Shown one piece after another: positions 8,294 to 17,175 of a stretch of DNA of 64,000 nucleotides; position 1 is the stretch's first letter, and every line of letters begins with the position of its first letter. The translations under genes and the position numbers were made by a program. The notes beneath the pieces are model-generated. The model saw nothing but the letters and a program-made list of their open reading frames with translations, did no database searches and had not been told where the DNA came from. Source of the DNA: Heliomarina baculiformis (GTDB lineage: Bacteria; Pseudomonadota; Alphaproteobacteria; Rhodobacterales; Rhodobacteraceae); the NCBI RefSeq assembly GCF_019966545.1, contig NZ_JAIMIC010000005.1, forward strand, positions 372,001-436,000, given 5' to 3'.

Positions 8294-9082
8294 ATGCACG
8301 ACACCGGAGCTTACCTTGCCCAGATGCGCGAGACCGCGCCGCTGGTCCATAACATCACCAATTTCGTTGCCATGAATGTCATGGCGAATGTGCTGCTTGC
8401 CGTCGGGGCGTCGCCCGCGATGGTGCATGCCCGCGTAGAGGTGGCCGAATTCGCCGGGCTGGCGCAGGCGCTGACCGTAAATATCGGCACCGCCGACCCG
8501 GAATGGGGCGCGGCGATGGAGGAGGCCGGCACCGTGATGGCCGACAATGGCCGCCCCTGGGTGATGGACCCGGTGGGCGTAGCGGCGACCACGTTTCGCC
8601 AGGATCTGTCGAACCGGCTGATCGGTCTGAAACCGACCGTGATCCGCGGCAATGCCTCTGAAATCCTGACGCTGGCGGGCCTTGAGAGTACCGCGCGCGG
8701 CGTCGATGCGGGGGATACGGTGTCGGATGCCGAAGAGGCCGCGCGGCAGCTTGCGGGGCGCACGGGCGGCGTGGTCGCCGTTTCTGGCCCCGTCGACTAC
8801 GTGACGGACGGGATGCGCGGCTATCGCATTGACAACGGTCATGAAATGATGGGCCGTATTACCGTCATGGGCTGTTCGCTGAACGGGGTTATCGCGGCCT
8901 TTTGCGTCGATCAGCCCGCGCTCGAGGCGACGGCGGCGGCGCTGGCCTGTTATGGTCTCGCCGGAGAGATTGCAGGACAGAGCGCAAAGGGACCGGGCAG
9001 TTTTCAGGTCGCCTTTCTTGACGCGCTTTACGGGCTGAGCCCGGAAGAGGCCACCAAGGGCGCAAGGATCACCGGCGCATGA
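8294..9082 (+). CDS. thiM: Hydroxyethylthiazole kinase
   Basis: A 262-residue member of the ThiM family, which phosphorylates 4-methyl-5-(2-hydroxyethyl)thiazole with ATP in the cytoplasm, a salvage step feeding ThiE. Family marks include PLVHNITNFVAMN near the N-terminus (substrate pocket), WVMDPVGVAAT and RGNASEI, and the glycine-rich MGCSLNGV region where most ThiM proteins have GTGC-like spelling around the catalytic Cys. ATG at 8294 sits five bases after GAGGAG, the site sequestered by the riboswitch. It is the first gene of thiMED and its stop overlaps the thiE start (ATGA). Confidence 0.95.
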   Translation: MHDTGAYLAQMRETAPLVHNITNFVAMNVMANVLLAVGASPAMVHARVEVAEFAGLAQALTVNIGTADPEWGAAMEEAGTVMADNGRPWVMDPVGVAATTFRQDLSNRLIGLKPTVIRGNASEILTLAGLESTARGVDAGDTVSDAEEAARQLAGRTGGVVAVSGPVDYVTDGMRGYRIDNGHEMMGRITVMGCSLNGVIAAFCVDQPALEATAAALACYGLAGEIAGQSAKGPGSFQVAFLDALYGLSPEEATKGARITGA

Positions 9083-9693
9083 TCGGGCCGGTTTACGTAG
9101 TGACTGATACGGGAGCGCCGATTTCGGTTCCCGATCAGACTCGGGCCGCTATGCGGGGTGGCGCATGGGCCGTGCAGCTGCGCGACAAGACCGCAAGCGA
9201 TGCGGCCTTTGCCGAACTGGCCCGGGAACTGGCGGAAATTCTCTCTGGCAGCGGCACGAAGCTGATCTTGAATGATCGGGTCGAGCTTGCCTGCGCGCTT
9301 GGCGTCGACGGGCTGCATATCGGGCAGAGCGATGGCGATCCGGCGCGGATACGAGACCGGATCGGGCCTGAGATGATCTTGGGTCTTTCCATCGAGAACG
9401 CGGATCAGTGCGCGGCGCTGGACGGGTTGGCGCTCGATTACATCGGCGCAGGGCCGGTTCGGACGACCCCCAGCAAACCCGACCATGCGCCGCCCATCGG
9501 GTTTAACGGGCTGGCGGACATCGTGGGCCTTGCCTCCTGCCCGGTTGTCGCCATCGGCGGTCTTGGCACAGGCGATGCGGCAGCACTGAAACAGGCCGGT
9601 GCCGTGGGCATGGCGGTGGTGAGCGCGGTCACGCGGGCCGCCGACCCCGAGGCCGCAACACGGGAGCTGATGCAGGAATGGAGCGCACTATGA
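9079..9693 (+). CDS. thiE: Thiamine-phosphate synthase
   Basis: A 204-residue TIM-barrel ThiE. It joins HMP pyrophosphate with thiazole phosphate to form thiamine phosphate. Recognisable motifs in order are VQLRDKTASD (the QxRxK phosphate/pyrophosphate loop), LILNDRVELA, GLHIGQSDGD, IGAGPVRTTPSKPDHAPPIGF and VVAIGGLGTGDA. Length is normal. It overlaps thiM by four bases upstream and thiD by four bases downstream, so the three are translationally coupled and share the TPP riboswitch. Confidence 0.95.
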   Translation: MIGPVYVVTDTGAPISVPDQTRAAMRGGAWAVQLRDKTASDAAFAELARELAEILSGSGTKLILNDRVELACALGVDGLHIGQSDGDPARIRDRIGPEMILGLSIENADQCAALDGLALDYIGAGPVRTTPSKPDHAPPIGFNGLADIVGLASCPVVAIGGLGTGDAAALKQAGAVGMAVVSAVTRAADPEAATRELMQEWSAL

Positions 9694-10496
9694 TCCCCAA
9701 TATTCTTTCCATCGCCGGGTCCGATCCCTCCGGCGGAGCCGGTATTCAGGCCGACATCAAGGCGATCTCGGCGCGCGGTGGCTATGCGATGGCGGCGCTG
9801 ACCGGGCTGACCGCGCAGAATACCCAAGGGGTCAGCGCCGTCGAACTGGTGCCGCCCGCCATGGTTGCCGCGCAGATCAAGGCGATCCGGGATGACATCC
9901 GGGTGGATGCGGTCAAGATCGGCATGCTCGGCTCGGCCGCGATTATCGAGGCGGTTCTTGTGGCGTTGGAGGGGCTTAAAGCCCCTGTGGTGCTTGACCC
10001 TGTGATGGTGGCCAAGGGCGGCGACCGCTTGCTGCAGGCCGACGCGGTCGCAGCGCTGCGTGACCGGCTCTTGCCACGCGCCACTGTCATTACCCCGAAC
10101 CTGCCCGAAGCCGCCGACCTACTGGGCTGTGACGAGGCGGTGAACCTTGAGGACATGCGGCGGCAGGCGGTGGACCTGCTGGCGCTTGGTCCACGGGCGG
10201 TGATGCTCAAGGGCGGGCATCTGGATCAGCCGGAGTCACCCGATCTGCTGCTGTCGGCGGATATCCATCTTGATCTGGGCGGACCGCGACATGTGACGCG
10301 CAATACGCATGGTACCGGATGCACCCTGTCATCGGCGCTGGCCTGCGAGCTGGGCCATGGACGCCTGCTTGGTGAGGCCGCGCGCAATGCCAAGACCTAT
10401 ACCGCCCGGGCCATCGCCCATTCCGGCCTGCTGGAAGTCGGTAAAGGCCATGGACCGGTGAACCATTTCCACGCTTTCCCCTTCAATCACGAATGA
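9690..10496 (+). CDS. thiD: Hydroxymethylpyrimidine/phosphomethylpyrimidine kinase
   Basis: A 268-residue ribokinase-fold kinase that phosphorylates HMP and HMP-phosphate to HMP-pyrophosphate, the second substrate of ThiE. Visible motifs are LSIAGSDPSGGAGIQADIK at the N-terminus, DPVMVAKGGDRLL, ITPNLPEA, MLKGGH and the anion-hole/catalytic NTHGTGCTLSSALA. ATG at 9690 was preferred over the in-frame ATG at 9678 because it gives the ATGA overlap with thiE and starts directly at the family N-terminus. With thiM and thiE this is a salvage set; no de novo thiC or thiG is in the window. Confidence 0.95.
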   Translation: MIPNILSIAGSDPSGGAGIQADIKAISARGGYAMAALTGLTAQNTQGVSAVELVPPAMVAAQIKAIRDDIRVDAVKIGMLGSAAIIEAVLVALEGLKAPVVLDPVMVAKGGDRLLQADAVAALRDRLLPRATVITPNLPEAADLLGCDEAVNLEDMRRQAVDLLALGPRAVMLKGGHLDQPESPDLLLSADIHLDLGGPRHVTRNTHGTGCTLSSALACELGHGRLLGEAARNAKTYTARAIAHSGLLEVGKGHGPVNHFHAFPFNHE

Positions 10497-10499
10497 ACC

Positions 10500-10916
10500 A
10501 TGCAAGAACAGATCGCTGACCGGACTGTTCTGATTGTGCAGGGGGATCGGCAATTGCTTTATGCCGCGGACCTGCTGAAAGATGCCGAGCTGCGCAAGGG
10601 TGCCGGACGGATCGAGAGCGCGAATGGCGGGGTGGAATTCCTGACGCAGGACGCGCTGATCCTTGTCGGTGACATTTTCGACGCGGTCGCGCGCGCGCTC
10701 TTGCGCGACGGGGCGACGGAACTATGCGACGGCAAATCGGTGCTCTACCGTCACCGGCTATCCGGCGATGTGCTGGAGATCACCGTAAGCGCCGGCACGG
10801 CAGTGATCGATCCGGATGGACCGGATGAGATCTCCCTGCCGGTAGAGGCTCTGGCCGAGGCGATGGATGCCGCCTGGGCCGAGGTCGAGCAATTGCTTGC
10901 GCTTGAGAGCGGCTGA
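10500..10916 (+). CDS. Unknown protein encoded at the end of the thiMED operon
   Basis: A 138-residue soluble acidic protein that starts three bases after the thiD stop, so it is almost certainly cotranscribed under the TPP riboswitch. I do not recognise the family. It has no signal peptide or membrane segment, one cysteine (in GATELCDGK), and an alternating helix/strand pattern with a C-terminal helix rich in Ala/Glu (VEALAEAMDAAWAEVEQLL). It could be a thiamine-related accessory protein or merely a passenger gene; nothing in the sequence decides this. A GC-rich hairpin follows it. Confidence 0.7.
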   Translation: MQEQIADRTVLIVQGDRQLLYAADLLKDAELRKGAGRIESANGGVEFLTQDALILVGDIFDAVARALLRDGATELCDGKSVLYRHRLSGDVLEITVSAGTAVIDPDGPDEISLPVEALAEAMDAAWAEVEQLLALESG

Positions 10917-10917
10917 C

Positions 10918-10951
10918 GGGGCTGGCCGGGCGTGCCCGGCCCCTGCCCCTT
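10918..10951. terminator. GC-rich hairpin between convergent thi and opp operons
   Basis: GGCCGGGC-GT-GCCCGGCC at 10924-10941 is flanked by partly complementary GGGGC and GCCCC tracts. It fills the gap between the operon ending at 10916 and the minus-strand gene ending at 10950, suiting a shared terminator. There is no clear T run. Confidence 0.5.
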
Positions 10952-12578
10952 AACTTGCGACGGCGGTTTCCGAGGCGAACCATCCCTTGCCCGGCACGGC
11001 CGAGAGCAGATCGCGGGTATATTCGTGCTGCGGATTGGCGAAGATACCTTCGGTCGCGCCGATCTCGACCACTTCACCGCGCCGCATTACTGCGATCCGG
11101 TCACAGACCTGTGCCGCCACCCGCAGGTCATGGGTGATGAATATCATCGACAGGTTCATCCGGTCACGGATACTGTCGAGCAGTTCGAGGATCTGCGCCT
11201 GGATCGACACGTCGAGCGCCGAGACGGGTTCATCCGCCACCAGTATCTGCGGTTCGAGCGCAAGGGCGCGGGCGATGCCGATCCGCTGACGTTGCCCGCC
11301 GGAGAATTCATGCGGGAAACGGTCATAGGCGCGGTCGTCCAGACCGACGATTTCGAGCAGTTCGAGCGCCTTCTCCCGCGCTTCTTCGGTTGAGGCACCA
11401 TAGAGCAGCGGCCCCTGCGCAATGATCTTGCCGACCTTGGTGCGCGGGTTGAGCGAGGCGAAGGGGTCCTGAAACACCATCTGGATCTTGGAGCGATGTG
11501 CCCGCATGGCCGAACGGCCCAGCGGGCGCAGATCGGTACCGCCCAGCAGGATCTCTCCGGCCTCAGCGTCGTTCAGGCGCACGATACAGCGGGCCACGGT
11601 GGATTTGCCCGAGCCAGATTCACCGACGATGCCAAGGGTCTCGCCCCGGGCGAGGTCAAAGGTCACTTCCTTGGCTGCGTGGACCACGCGGGCCTTGCCG
11701 CCGAACAGACCGCCACCGCTGCTGTAGGTCTTGACCAGCTTGTTGACGCTCAGCACGGATTCCTCTGAACGCGCACGGGCCGCACGGGGCGTAAGGCTTG
11801 GCACCGCCGCCATGAGACCTTGGGTATAGGGGTGCTGCGGGTTGCGCAGCACCTCGTCGGTGGTGCCGGTTTCGACCACCAGGCCGTTCTGCATCACGGC
11901 AACGCGGTCGGCGATATCGGCAACCACACCAAAGTCATGGGTGATGAACAGAACGCCGGTGCCATGTTCGGCCTGCATCTCCTTGATCAGCTTGAGCACC
12001 TGCGCCTGCGTGGTCACGTCGAGCGCGGTGGTCGGTTCGTCCGCAATCAGGATTTTCGGATCGAGCGCCAGCGCCATCGCGATCATCGCCCGCTGCCGCT
12101 GACCGCCGGAAAGCTGGTGCGGATAGGCATCGAGGGTCTGTTCCGGATCGGGCAGATGCACGTCTTCGAGCAGCTTGAGCGCGCGGGCACGGCGTTCCTT
12201 GCCGGGCATGTTTTCGTGGAAACGAAACACCTCATCAATCTGGTTGCCGATGGTCATCACCGGGTTCAGCGCGGTCATCGGTTCCTGAAAGATCATAGAG
12301 ATGTCGGAGCCACGGATCTGGCGCAGACGCGCTTCGCTCGCCTTGGCCAGATCCTCGCCCTGGAACATCACCTCGCCCTGCGAGATATGCACATGCGGCT
12401 TCGGCAAGAGCCCCATGACCGCGCGGGCCGTGAGCGATTTGCCGGAACCGGATTCCCCCACCACGCAGAGGATTTCGTTTTCTTCGAGATGCAGGTCGGC
12501 GGCCTTGACCGCATGGGCCCGCTGACCGCCCGCAGGCAGGGCCACGTGAAGGTCACGGATATCGAGAAGCCGTGTCAT
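10950..12578 (-). CDS. Peptide-type ABC transporter, duplicated ATP-binding protein (DppD-DppF fusion type)
   Basis: A 542-residue ATPase carrying two complete ABC domains. The first has Walker A GESGSGKS (about residue 40), signature LSGGQRQR and Walker [13 protein letters not shown]; the second has [24 protein letters not shown] and [12 protein letters not shown]. The pair corresponds to OppD and OppF fused in one chain, so no second ATPase gene is needed. ATG at 12578 overlaps the upstream permease stop by four bases (ATGA). It energises import of a di/oligopeptide or similar solute bound by the product of 14463-16055. Confidence 0.9.
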   Translation of the reverse strand: MTRLLDIRDLHVALPAGGQRAHAVKAADLHLEENEILCVVGESGSGKSLTARAVMGLLPKPHVHISQGEVMFQGEDLAKASEARLRQIRGSDISMIFQEPMTALNPVMTIGNQIDEVFRFHENMPGKERRARALKLLEDVHLPDPEQTLDAYPHQLSGGQRQRAMIAMALALDPKILIADEPTTALDVTTQAQVLKLIKEMQAEHGTGVLFITHDFGVVADIADRVAVMQNGLVVETGTTDEVLRNPQHPYTQGLMAAVPSLTPRAARARSEESVLSVNKLVKTYSSGGGLFGGKARVVHAAKEVTFDLARGETLGIVGESGSGKSTVARCIVRLNDAEAGEILLGGTDLRPLGRSAMRAHRSKIQMVFQDPFASLNPRTKVGKIIAQGPLLYGASTEEAREKALELLEIVGLDDRAYDRFPHEFSGGQRQRIGIARALALEPQILVADEPVSALDVSIQAQILELLDSIRDRMNLSMIFITHDLRVAAQVCDRIAVMRRGEVVEIGATEGIFANPQHEYTRDLLSAVPGKGWFASETAVAS

Positions 12579-13405
12579 GTGCGCTCCCTCAGTCTTGGGT
12601 TCAGGGCGTCGTTCAGACCTTCGCCCACGAGGTTGATCGCCAGCACGGTCAGCAGGATCGCGATGCCCGGGAAGGTGCAGACCCACCATGCCGAGCGCAA
12701 GAGGGTGCGGCCCGCGCCGACCTGAAAGCCCCAGCTCATGATATTGGGATCGCCGAGGCCAAGGAAGGCCAGCCCGCTTTCGATCAGGATCGCGGTCGCC
12801 ACCATGAGAGAACCGATGACGATGATCGGTGACAGGCAGTTCGGCAGCATCTCGGCCAGCATGATGCGGATGTCGTTCATGCCGATGGTATGGCAGGCCT
12901 GAACGAATTCACGCCCCCGCAGCGACAGGAATTCACCGCGCACCAGTCGCGCGACAGCGGGCCATGACACCACCGCGATGGCGATGACGATGCTTTCGAT
13001 CGAGGGTTTCATGATCGCCACCAGCAGGATCGCGAAGATGAAGGACGGGATCGTCTGGAACATCTCGGTTGCGCGCATCAGCAGGTTGTCGATGAAGCCG
13101 CCATAATAGCCTGCAAGCGCGCCCATGATGACACCGACGAAAACCGCGACCAGCGTGGCGAGCAGCCCGATCAGCAGCGAGGTTTTCGCGCCATGCGCAA
13201 TGCCGGCGGCCACGTCGCGGCCAAGACTGTCGCTGCCAAGCAGGAACCCGTTTTCGCCCGGCGGCGACATGGGCTGGCCTGCAAGGCTGAACGGGTCGGC
13301 GGGAAAGAACAGCGGCGCGGTCAGAGCCATGAGGATGATCAGGAAGATGATGACAAGCCCCATCACCGCCGAGCGGTTACGGGCGAAGAGTTTCCAGAAT
13401 GTCAT
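12575..13405 (-). CDS. Peptide-type ABC transporter permease (DppC/OppC family)
   Basis: A 276-residue inner-membrane permease with an N-terminal segment, five further hydrophobic segments and the binding-protein-dependent transport loop around residue 200 (HTIGMNDIRIMLAEMLPN), which docks with the ATPase. LLGSDSLGRDVAAGIAHGAKTSL is the usual DppC periplasmic/entry signature. I chose ATG at 13405, one base after the upstream stop and nine bases after a GAGG; an alternative ATG at 13432 would add nine residues and overlap the previous gene. Confidence 0.88.
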   Translation of the reverse strand: MTFWKLFARNRSAVMGLVIIFLIILMALTAPLFFPADPFSLAGQPMSPPGENGFLLGSDSLGRDVAAGIAHGAKTSLLIGLLATLVAVFVGVIMGALAGYYGGFIDNLLMRATEMFQTIPSFIFAILLVAIMKPSIESIVIAIAVVSWPAVARLVRGEFLSLRGREFVQACHTIGMNDIRIMLAEMLPNCLSPIIVIGSLMVATAILIESGLAFLGLGDPNIMSWGFQVGAGRTLLRSAWWVCTFPGIAILLTVLAINLVGEGLNDALNPRLRERT

Positions 13406-13406
13406 G

Positions 13407-14393
13407 TCAGGAGACCTCGATACGCGGGTCAAGCAGCGAATAGATGATATCGACCACCAGGTTTACGGCCACCACGAGGGAGGCGGAGAGCAGGAAGATG
13501 CCAAGCAACAGGTTGAGATCGCGCGAGAACAGCGCCTCGAAGGCCAGCATACCCAGGCCCGGCCAGGCAAAAACGGATTCCACGATGACCGATCCGCCGA
13601 TCAGCGCGCCGACCTGAACGCCCGCCATGGTCACGACCGGCAAGAGCGCGTTGCGCAACACGTGGACAAAAACGATGCGGCGTTCGGTCAAGCCCTTGGC
13701 GCGGGCTGTTGTGACGTAATCCTCGCCCTGCTGTTCCAGCACCGAGGCCCGCATCAGGCGGGTGTAGAGCGCGAGGTAAAACAGCGAGAGCGTGATCGTC
13801 GGCAGAACGAGGTGATGGGCGATATCCACGACCCGGTCCCAACCGGAATAGAACATCGCGAAATTCTCCATCCCCGAGGTCGGGAACCAGCCGAGATTGA
13901 GCGAGAACACCACGATCAACATCAGACCGACCCAGAACAGCGGGGTCGCATAGGTGATCAGGGCAAAGACGGAAATCGCCGTGTCGCGCCAGGTGTTCAG
14001 ACCGGTGGCAGCGATCAGGCCAAGGATGATACCAAAGCCGACGGCGATGACGATGGTCGAGCTCATCAGGATGAGTGTCGGGATGAAGCGGTCGAAAACC
14101 AGCTGGCTGACCGGCATTTCATGGCGGAAGGAATAGCCAAGATCCAGCATCACCACGTTCTTGAGGTAGACCCCAAGCTGGACGATCAGCGGCTGATCGA
14201 GTCCGAACTTGGCGCGCAGCTCGGCCATGTATTCGGGGGTGGCCGATCCGGCCTCGCCTGCAAGCACGTCGACGGCGTCGCCTTCGGCCAATTGCAGCAG
14301 GAAGAAGTTCAGCACGACGATGGCAAGGATGATCGGGATCGCCTGCAAGAGACGTTTGAGCACATACCGGATGCGCTTGGACGACTGGCTCAT
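13407..14393 (-). CDS. Peptide-type ABC transporter permease (DppB/OppB family)
   Basis: A 328-residue permease with an N-terminal transmembrane helix (about 14-34), a periplasmic stretch containing AELRAKFGLDQPLIVQ, DLGYSFRHEMPV (the DppB hallmark), then five more membrane segments and the cytoplasmic coupling loop ARAKGLTERRIVFVHVLRNALLP. It pairs with the DppC-like protein encoded next. A hairpin at 14417-14442 separates it from the binding-protein gene and probably lowers permease expression relative to the binding protein. Confidence 0.9.
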   Translation of the reverse strand: MSQSSKRIRYVLKRLLQAIPIILAIVVLNFFLLQLAEGDAVDVLAGEAGSATPEYMAELRAKFGLDQPLIVQLGVYLKNVVMLDLGYSFRHEMPVSQLVFDRFIPTLILMSSTIVIAVGFGIILGLIAATGLNTWRDTAISVFALITYATPLFWVGLMLIVVFSLNLGWFPTSGMENFAMFYSGWDRVVDIAHHLVLPTITLSLFYLALYTRLMRASVLEQQGEDYVTTARAKGLTERRIVFVHVLRNALLPVVTMAGVQVGALIGGSVIVESVFAWPGLGMLAFEALFSRDLNLLLGIFLLSASLVVAVNLVVDIIYSLLDPRIEVS

Positions 14394-14416
14394 GTTTTAG
14401 GGTACCTTTATTGGGT

Positions 14417-14442
14417 GCATCAGCCCCTGAGGGGGCCGATGC
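14417..14442 (-). terminator. Intercistronic hairpin (attenuator or 3'-end stabiliser)
   Basis: GCATCAGCCCC (14417-14427) pairs with GGGGCCGATGC (14432-14442), ten pairs with one A-C mismatch. It sits between the binding-protein gene and the first permease gene. There is no T run on the transcribed strand, so partial termination or mRNA stabilisation is likelier than full termination. Confidence 0.45.
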
Positions 14443-14462
14443 CTGGTCTTATCCGGGTCGGA

Positions 14463-16055
14463 TTATTTCTCGATCCAGACCTGGTCGAAGGAGCCGTACG
14501 CGCCAAGCGCCGAGGCGTCATGCCCATGCAGCTTGTCGTTGAAGACGTTCAGGAATTCCATTTCGAAGAGGTTCATGACCGGCATGTCCTCGGCAAGAAT
14601 ATCCTGTACCTGACCGTAGATCTCAGCCCGCTTGTCCGCATCCGCCTCTGTGGTGGCGGCGGCGAGCAGTTCGTCCAGTTCCGGGTTGGAATACTGGCTC
14701 GAGTTCACGAAATGCGTGCCCTGCCGGATCTGGCTGGTCGCATAGTGACGGTGAACGCCCAGCACCGGGTCAGGCAGCTGGTAGAAGTAGTTCATCGTCA
14801 TGTCGAAATCGTAGTCCTGATAGACCCGCTTGAGCCATGTGGGCACGTCTTCGTAGCGCAGCTCGATTTCGATACCCAGCGGCATCAGCGCCTGTTTCAT
14901 GTATTCGCCCGCCCGGCGCCAGTCTTCGCCATAGGGGATCAGGTCAAGCGTCGCCTTGATGCGGACACCGTCGTCACCGGGGGTCACACCTGCCTCATCG
15001 AGCAGCGCGATGGCCGCGTCGACATCGGGGCTTTCCGGATAGGCTTCGGGCTCGGCCTTGTAGAGACCGGTCGCGCTGAAGTTGGACGACAGCGCCGAGG
15101 TGGCCGCTTTGCCGTAACCGAACCAGATGTTGTCAATCAGGAAGTTCCGGTCGATGGCCAGCGAGATCGCCTTGCGCACTTCGGGTTTGTCGAAGGGTTC
15201 GCGGGTGCTGTTGAATTCGACCAGCGCCATCGGGTTGATCATGGCATAACCGTCGGTCGAGACCGAGAAGCCGTCCATCTCACGCAGGCGAACCGCGTCA
15301 ATGTTCGGGATCGCGCCATAGGCACCGTACATCACTTCGCCGTTTTCCATCGCCGCGGTCCGGGTCGAGGCGTCGGGCACGAAACGCGCGACAACACGAT
15401 CCAGGTAAGGCAGACCCTCTTTCCAGTAGTTTTCGTTCTTGGTCAGCAGGATGTACTGACCCTTTTTCCATTCCTCGAAAACGTAGGGACCGGTGCCGAC
15501 CGGGTTGGTGGCAAGGTCGGAATTACGCGGGTCGGTGCCTTCAAGCAGGTGCTTGGGCACCATCGGGCTTTCATAACCGGAAAGCGCGCGCAGCATATAG
15601 GGCGCCGGGTTCTCGAGGTTGAAAATCGCGGTGGTGTCGTCGGGTGTATCGACCGAAGTCACCTCGGCAAAAGACGCCGGGCCGCGCGGGTGAACCTTTT
15701 TCAGGATTTCCATGATCGAGAAAGCCACGTCTTCCGAGGTAAACGGCTCGCCGTCATGCCAGGTCACGCCTTCGCGGATCTTGAAGGTCACGGTCTTGCC
15801 GTCTTCGCTGACCTCGTAGCTTTCGGCCAGCGCCGGAACGATGTTCAGATCGTTGTCATAGTCGAGCAGACCTTCGTAGATCTTGGGCGCGACAAGACCG
15901 ATCGGGCCCGAAGTCGACAGGAATGACGCCAGCGACGGCGGCTCGGGCTGAACAAGGTAGACAAAGTTGCCCCCCTCTTCCTGCGCCGAGGCCGAACCGG
16001 CAAGAGCCAGCCCGAGCGCGCAGGTCATATTGACCAGCAAGGTCTTGATTTTCAT
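14463..16055 (-). CDS. Peptide-type ABC transporter, periplasmic substrate-binding protein (SBP family 5)
   Basis: A 530-residue precursor with a Sec signal peptide (positive N-terminus, hydrophobic core, AGSASA-QEE cleavage region near residue 24). The mature part is a family 5 solute-binding protein with LVAPKIYEGLLDYD, ALAESYEVSEDGKTVTFKIR and REGVTWHDGEPFTSEDV, which define the DppA/OppA class. It delivers its ligand to the two permeases and fused ATPase encoded downstream. Members bind dipeptides, nickel complexes, opines or sugars, so the ligand is open. A possible promoter lies at 16127-16155. Confidence 0.9.
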   Translation of the reverse strand: MKIKTLLVNMTCALGLALAGSASAQEEGGNFVYLVQPEPPSLASFLSTSGPIGLVAPKIYEGLLDYDNDLNIVPALAESYEVSEDGKTVTFKIREGVTWHDGEPFTSEDVAFSIMEILKKVHPRGPASFAEVTSVDTPDDTTAIFNLENPAPYMLRALSGYESPMVPKHLLEGTDPRNSDLATNPVGTGPYVFEEWKKGQYILLTKNENYWKEGLPYLDRVVARFVPDASTRTAAMENGEVMYGAYGAIPNIDAVRLREMDGFSVSTDGYAMINPMALVEFNSTREPFDKPEVRKAISLAIDRNFLIDNIWFGYGKAATSALSSNFSATGLYKAEPEAYPESPDVDAAIALLDEAGVTPGDDGVRIKATLDLIPYGEDWRRAGEYMKQALMPLGIEIELRYEDVPTWLKRVYQDYDFDMTMNYFYQLPDPVLGVHRHYATSQIRQGTHFVNSSQYSNPELDELLAAATTEADADKRAEIYGQVQDILAEDMPVMNLFEMEFLNVFNDKLHGHDASALGAYGSFDQVWIEK

Positions 16056-16418
16056 AAATTATACTCCTCTGTCGTATATTGACGGTTCGGCACTTTTTTT
16101 ATTTCTAAGCCGTTTTTGGTGCCGCCATTCATCGGGCTATCCGCCCGTTGGTCAAGATATATGCTGTTTTTTTAATCAAAACCACGGTAAGAATGAAGGA
16201 TCGCCTAAGTATTAATCTAGTGACGTCAAGCCGCGTCATGCCGCTGGAACGGCGTGCCGCAGTTTCCGTGACGGATCACATGCTTAGGCGAATAAGGGAG
16301 CGCATGATCAGGAATGCGGCGCAGGGCGCGTTCGACCCCTTGTCGGCCCGCGTTTTGTCATGCGGTGGCACGCGCCGCTGTGGCACGAAATAGCCCGGTT
16401 CTGGGCGCACTCCGGCGG
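16056..16418. promoter_or_regulatory. Upstream region of the peptide transporter operon
   Basis: On the minus strand, TTGACC (16150-16155) is followed after 17 bases by ATGAAT (16127-16132), a plausible but weak sigma-70 promoter about 75 bases before the binding-protein start. An A/T-rich stretch lies between. A plus-strand frame from 16193 to 16393 is listed separately. CGCCTAAG (16202) and CTTAGGCG (16283) form a distant 8-base inverted pair of unknown meaning. Confidence 0.3.
16193..16393 (+). CDS. Possible small basic protein, 66 residues
   Basis: An ATG at 16193 opens 66 residues rich in Arg, ending CGGTRRCGTK, in a region with no other gene. Upstream is only a weak GGTAAGA. The stretch VTDHMLRRIRERMIRNAAQGAF would form an amphipathic basic helix. 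I do not recognise the family and it may be chance. Confidence 0.25.
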   Translation: MKDRLSINLVTSSRVMPLERRAAVSVTDHMLRRIRERMIRNAAQGAFDPLSARVLSCGGTRRCGTK

Positions 16419-16706
16419 CTAGTTGGCGAATTCGCTGAACACCGTGACGCTACCGTCAGCCTCTTTGCGGCAGGAATAGCTGGTGCCCGCCGCGTCAAGG
16501 GTGAGCAAGGGACCGCCGCCGGTTTCGATTTCACTGCTGACGGTAATCTGGTCGGCCGGGATCGAGGTCAGCGTGGCGGCCTGATCAATGCAGGGCTGAC
16601 GCATGGCTTCGAATTCGGTGGGCGTGGCAAAGGTTGTGGCCTCGTCGTAATCATTGCAGGCGACAAGACCAAGGCAGCAGCCGACTGCCAGAAATCTGCG
16701 GATCAT
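16419..16706 (-). CDS. Small putative lipoprotein
   Basis: A 95-residue protein with a lipoprotein signal: MIRRF, a hydrophobic core and the lipobox LVAC, giving Cys17 as the lipidated residue followed by Asn-Asp. The mature part has a further Cys pair (PCIDQAA and SYSCRKEA) that could form a disulfide, and a C-terminal CRKEADGSVTVFSEF resembling small periplasmic lipoproteins of Rhodobacteraceae. GGGAG lies seven bases before ATG 16706, favouring it over 16724. No function can be assigned; it stands alone. Confidence 0.65.
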   Translation of the reverse strand: MIRRFLAVGCCLGLVACNDYDEATTFATPTEFEAMRQPCIDQAATLTSIPADQITVSSEIETGGGPLLTLDAAGTSYSCRKEADGSVTVFSEFAN

Positions 16707-17175
16707 TCTCTGTCTCCCATCCATTCGGGTCTCCCTCAGTGCATGGCGGACCCGGTACCCATCTCAATTCATTCAGACGTGCTAAACACAACCAGAGGTT
16801 ATTCATAATTATCTCAAAAGCCAGAACGACCGCGGTTGCCCAAGCGGAGGTTTGCCGACGTTCGACCCGTTGTTGGAAAAGGATGTCGAAGTCAGAAGGG
16901 GTGCTATGCGTGTTTCTCTAGAGACTTAGGGCTGAAAATTAAGGGGATGTTTGCAAATCGTGGTGGTTCGCACAGCGGACTTTTCTGACGTACGCTGCGC
17001 GCCCGGTGCTAGCCGTGGTCGCAATGCAGATCGTCAGATTGCGCCGTGCAAGTCGCTTACGTTCGCTCGACGTGCGAGGGGGTCTCATTTCAGCAAGGAC
17101 GGCGAAGCAACGGACTCACCATCTTTGGCGAGACAGAGGACCCGCGACTAAAGTCGCGGGCCCCTCGATCTCCTT
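16707..17175. other. Intergenic region
   Basis: About 470 bases with no convincing gene on either strand. Short overlapping frames around 16951-17245 have no family motif. The only structured element is the hairpin at 17141-17160. Confidence 0.5.
17141..17160 (-). terminator. Hairpin downstream of the CMD-family gene
   Basis: CCCGCGAC-TAAA-GTCGCGGG is a perfect 8-base stem with a four-base loop, 16 bases beyond the minus-strand stop at 17176. GAGG and CCTC outside it could extend the stem. The following minus-strand sequence TCCTCTGTCTC is only moderately T-rich. Confidence 0.55.

Noticed and set aside
13125-15926. 933-codon open frame on the plus strand across permease and binding-protein genes
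   Set aside because: It runs antisense through two clear ABC transporter genes, has no recognisable domain and no ribosome binding site.
16202-16290. CGCCTAAG and CTTAGGCG as ends of a small insertion element
   Set aside because: Only eight bases, no transposase, no target duplication, and 89 bases in total.
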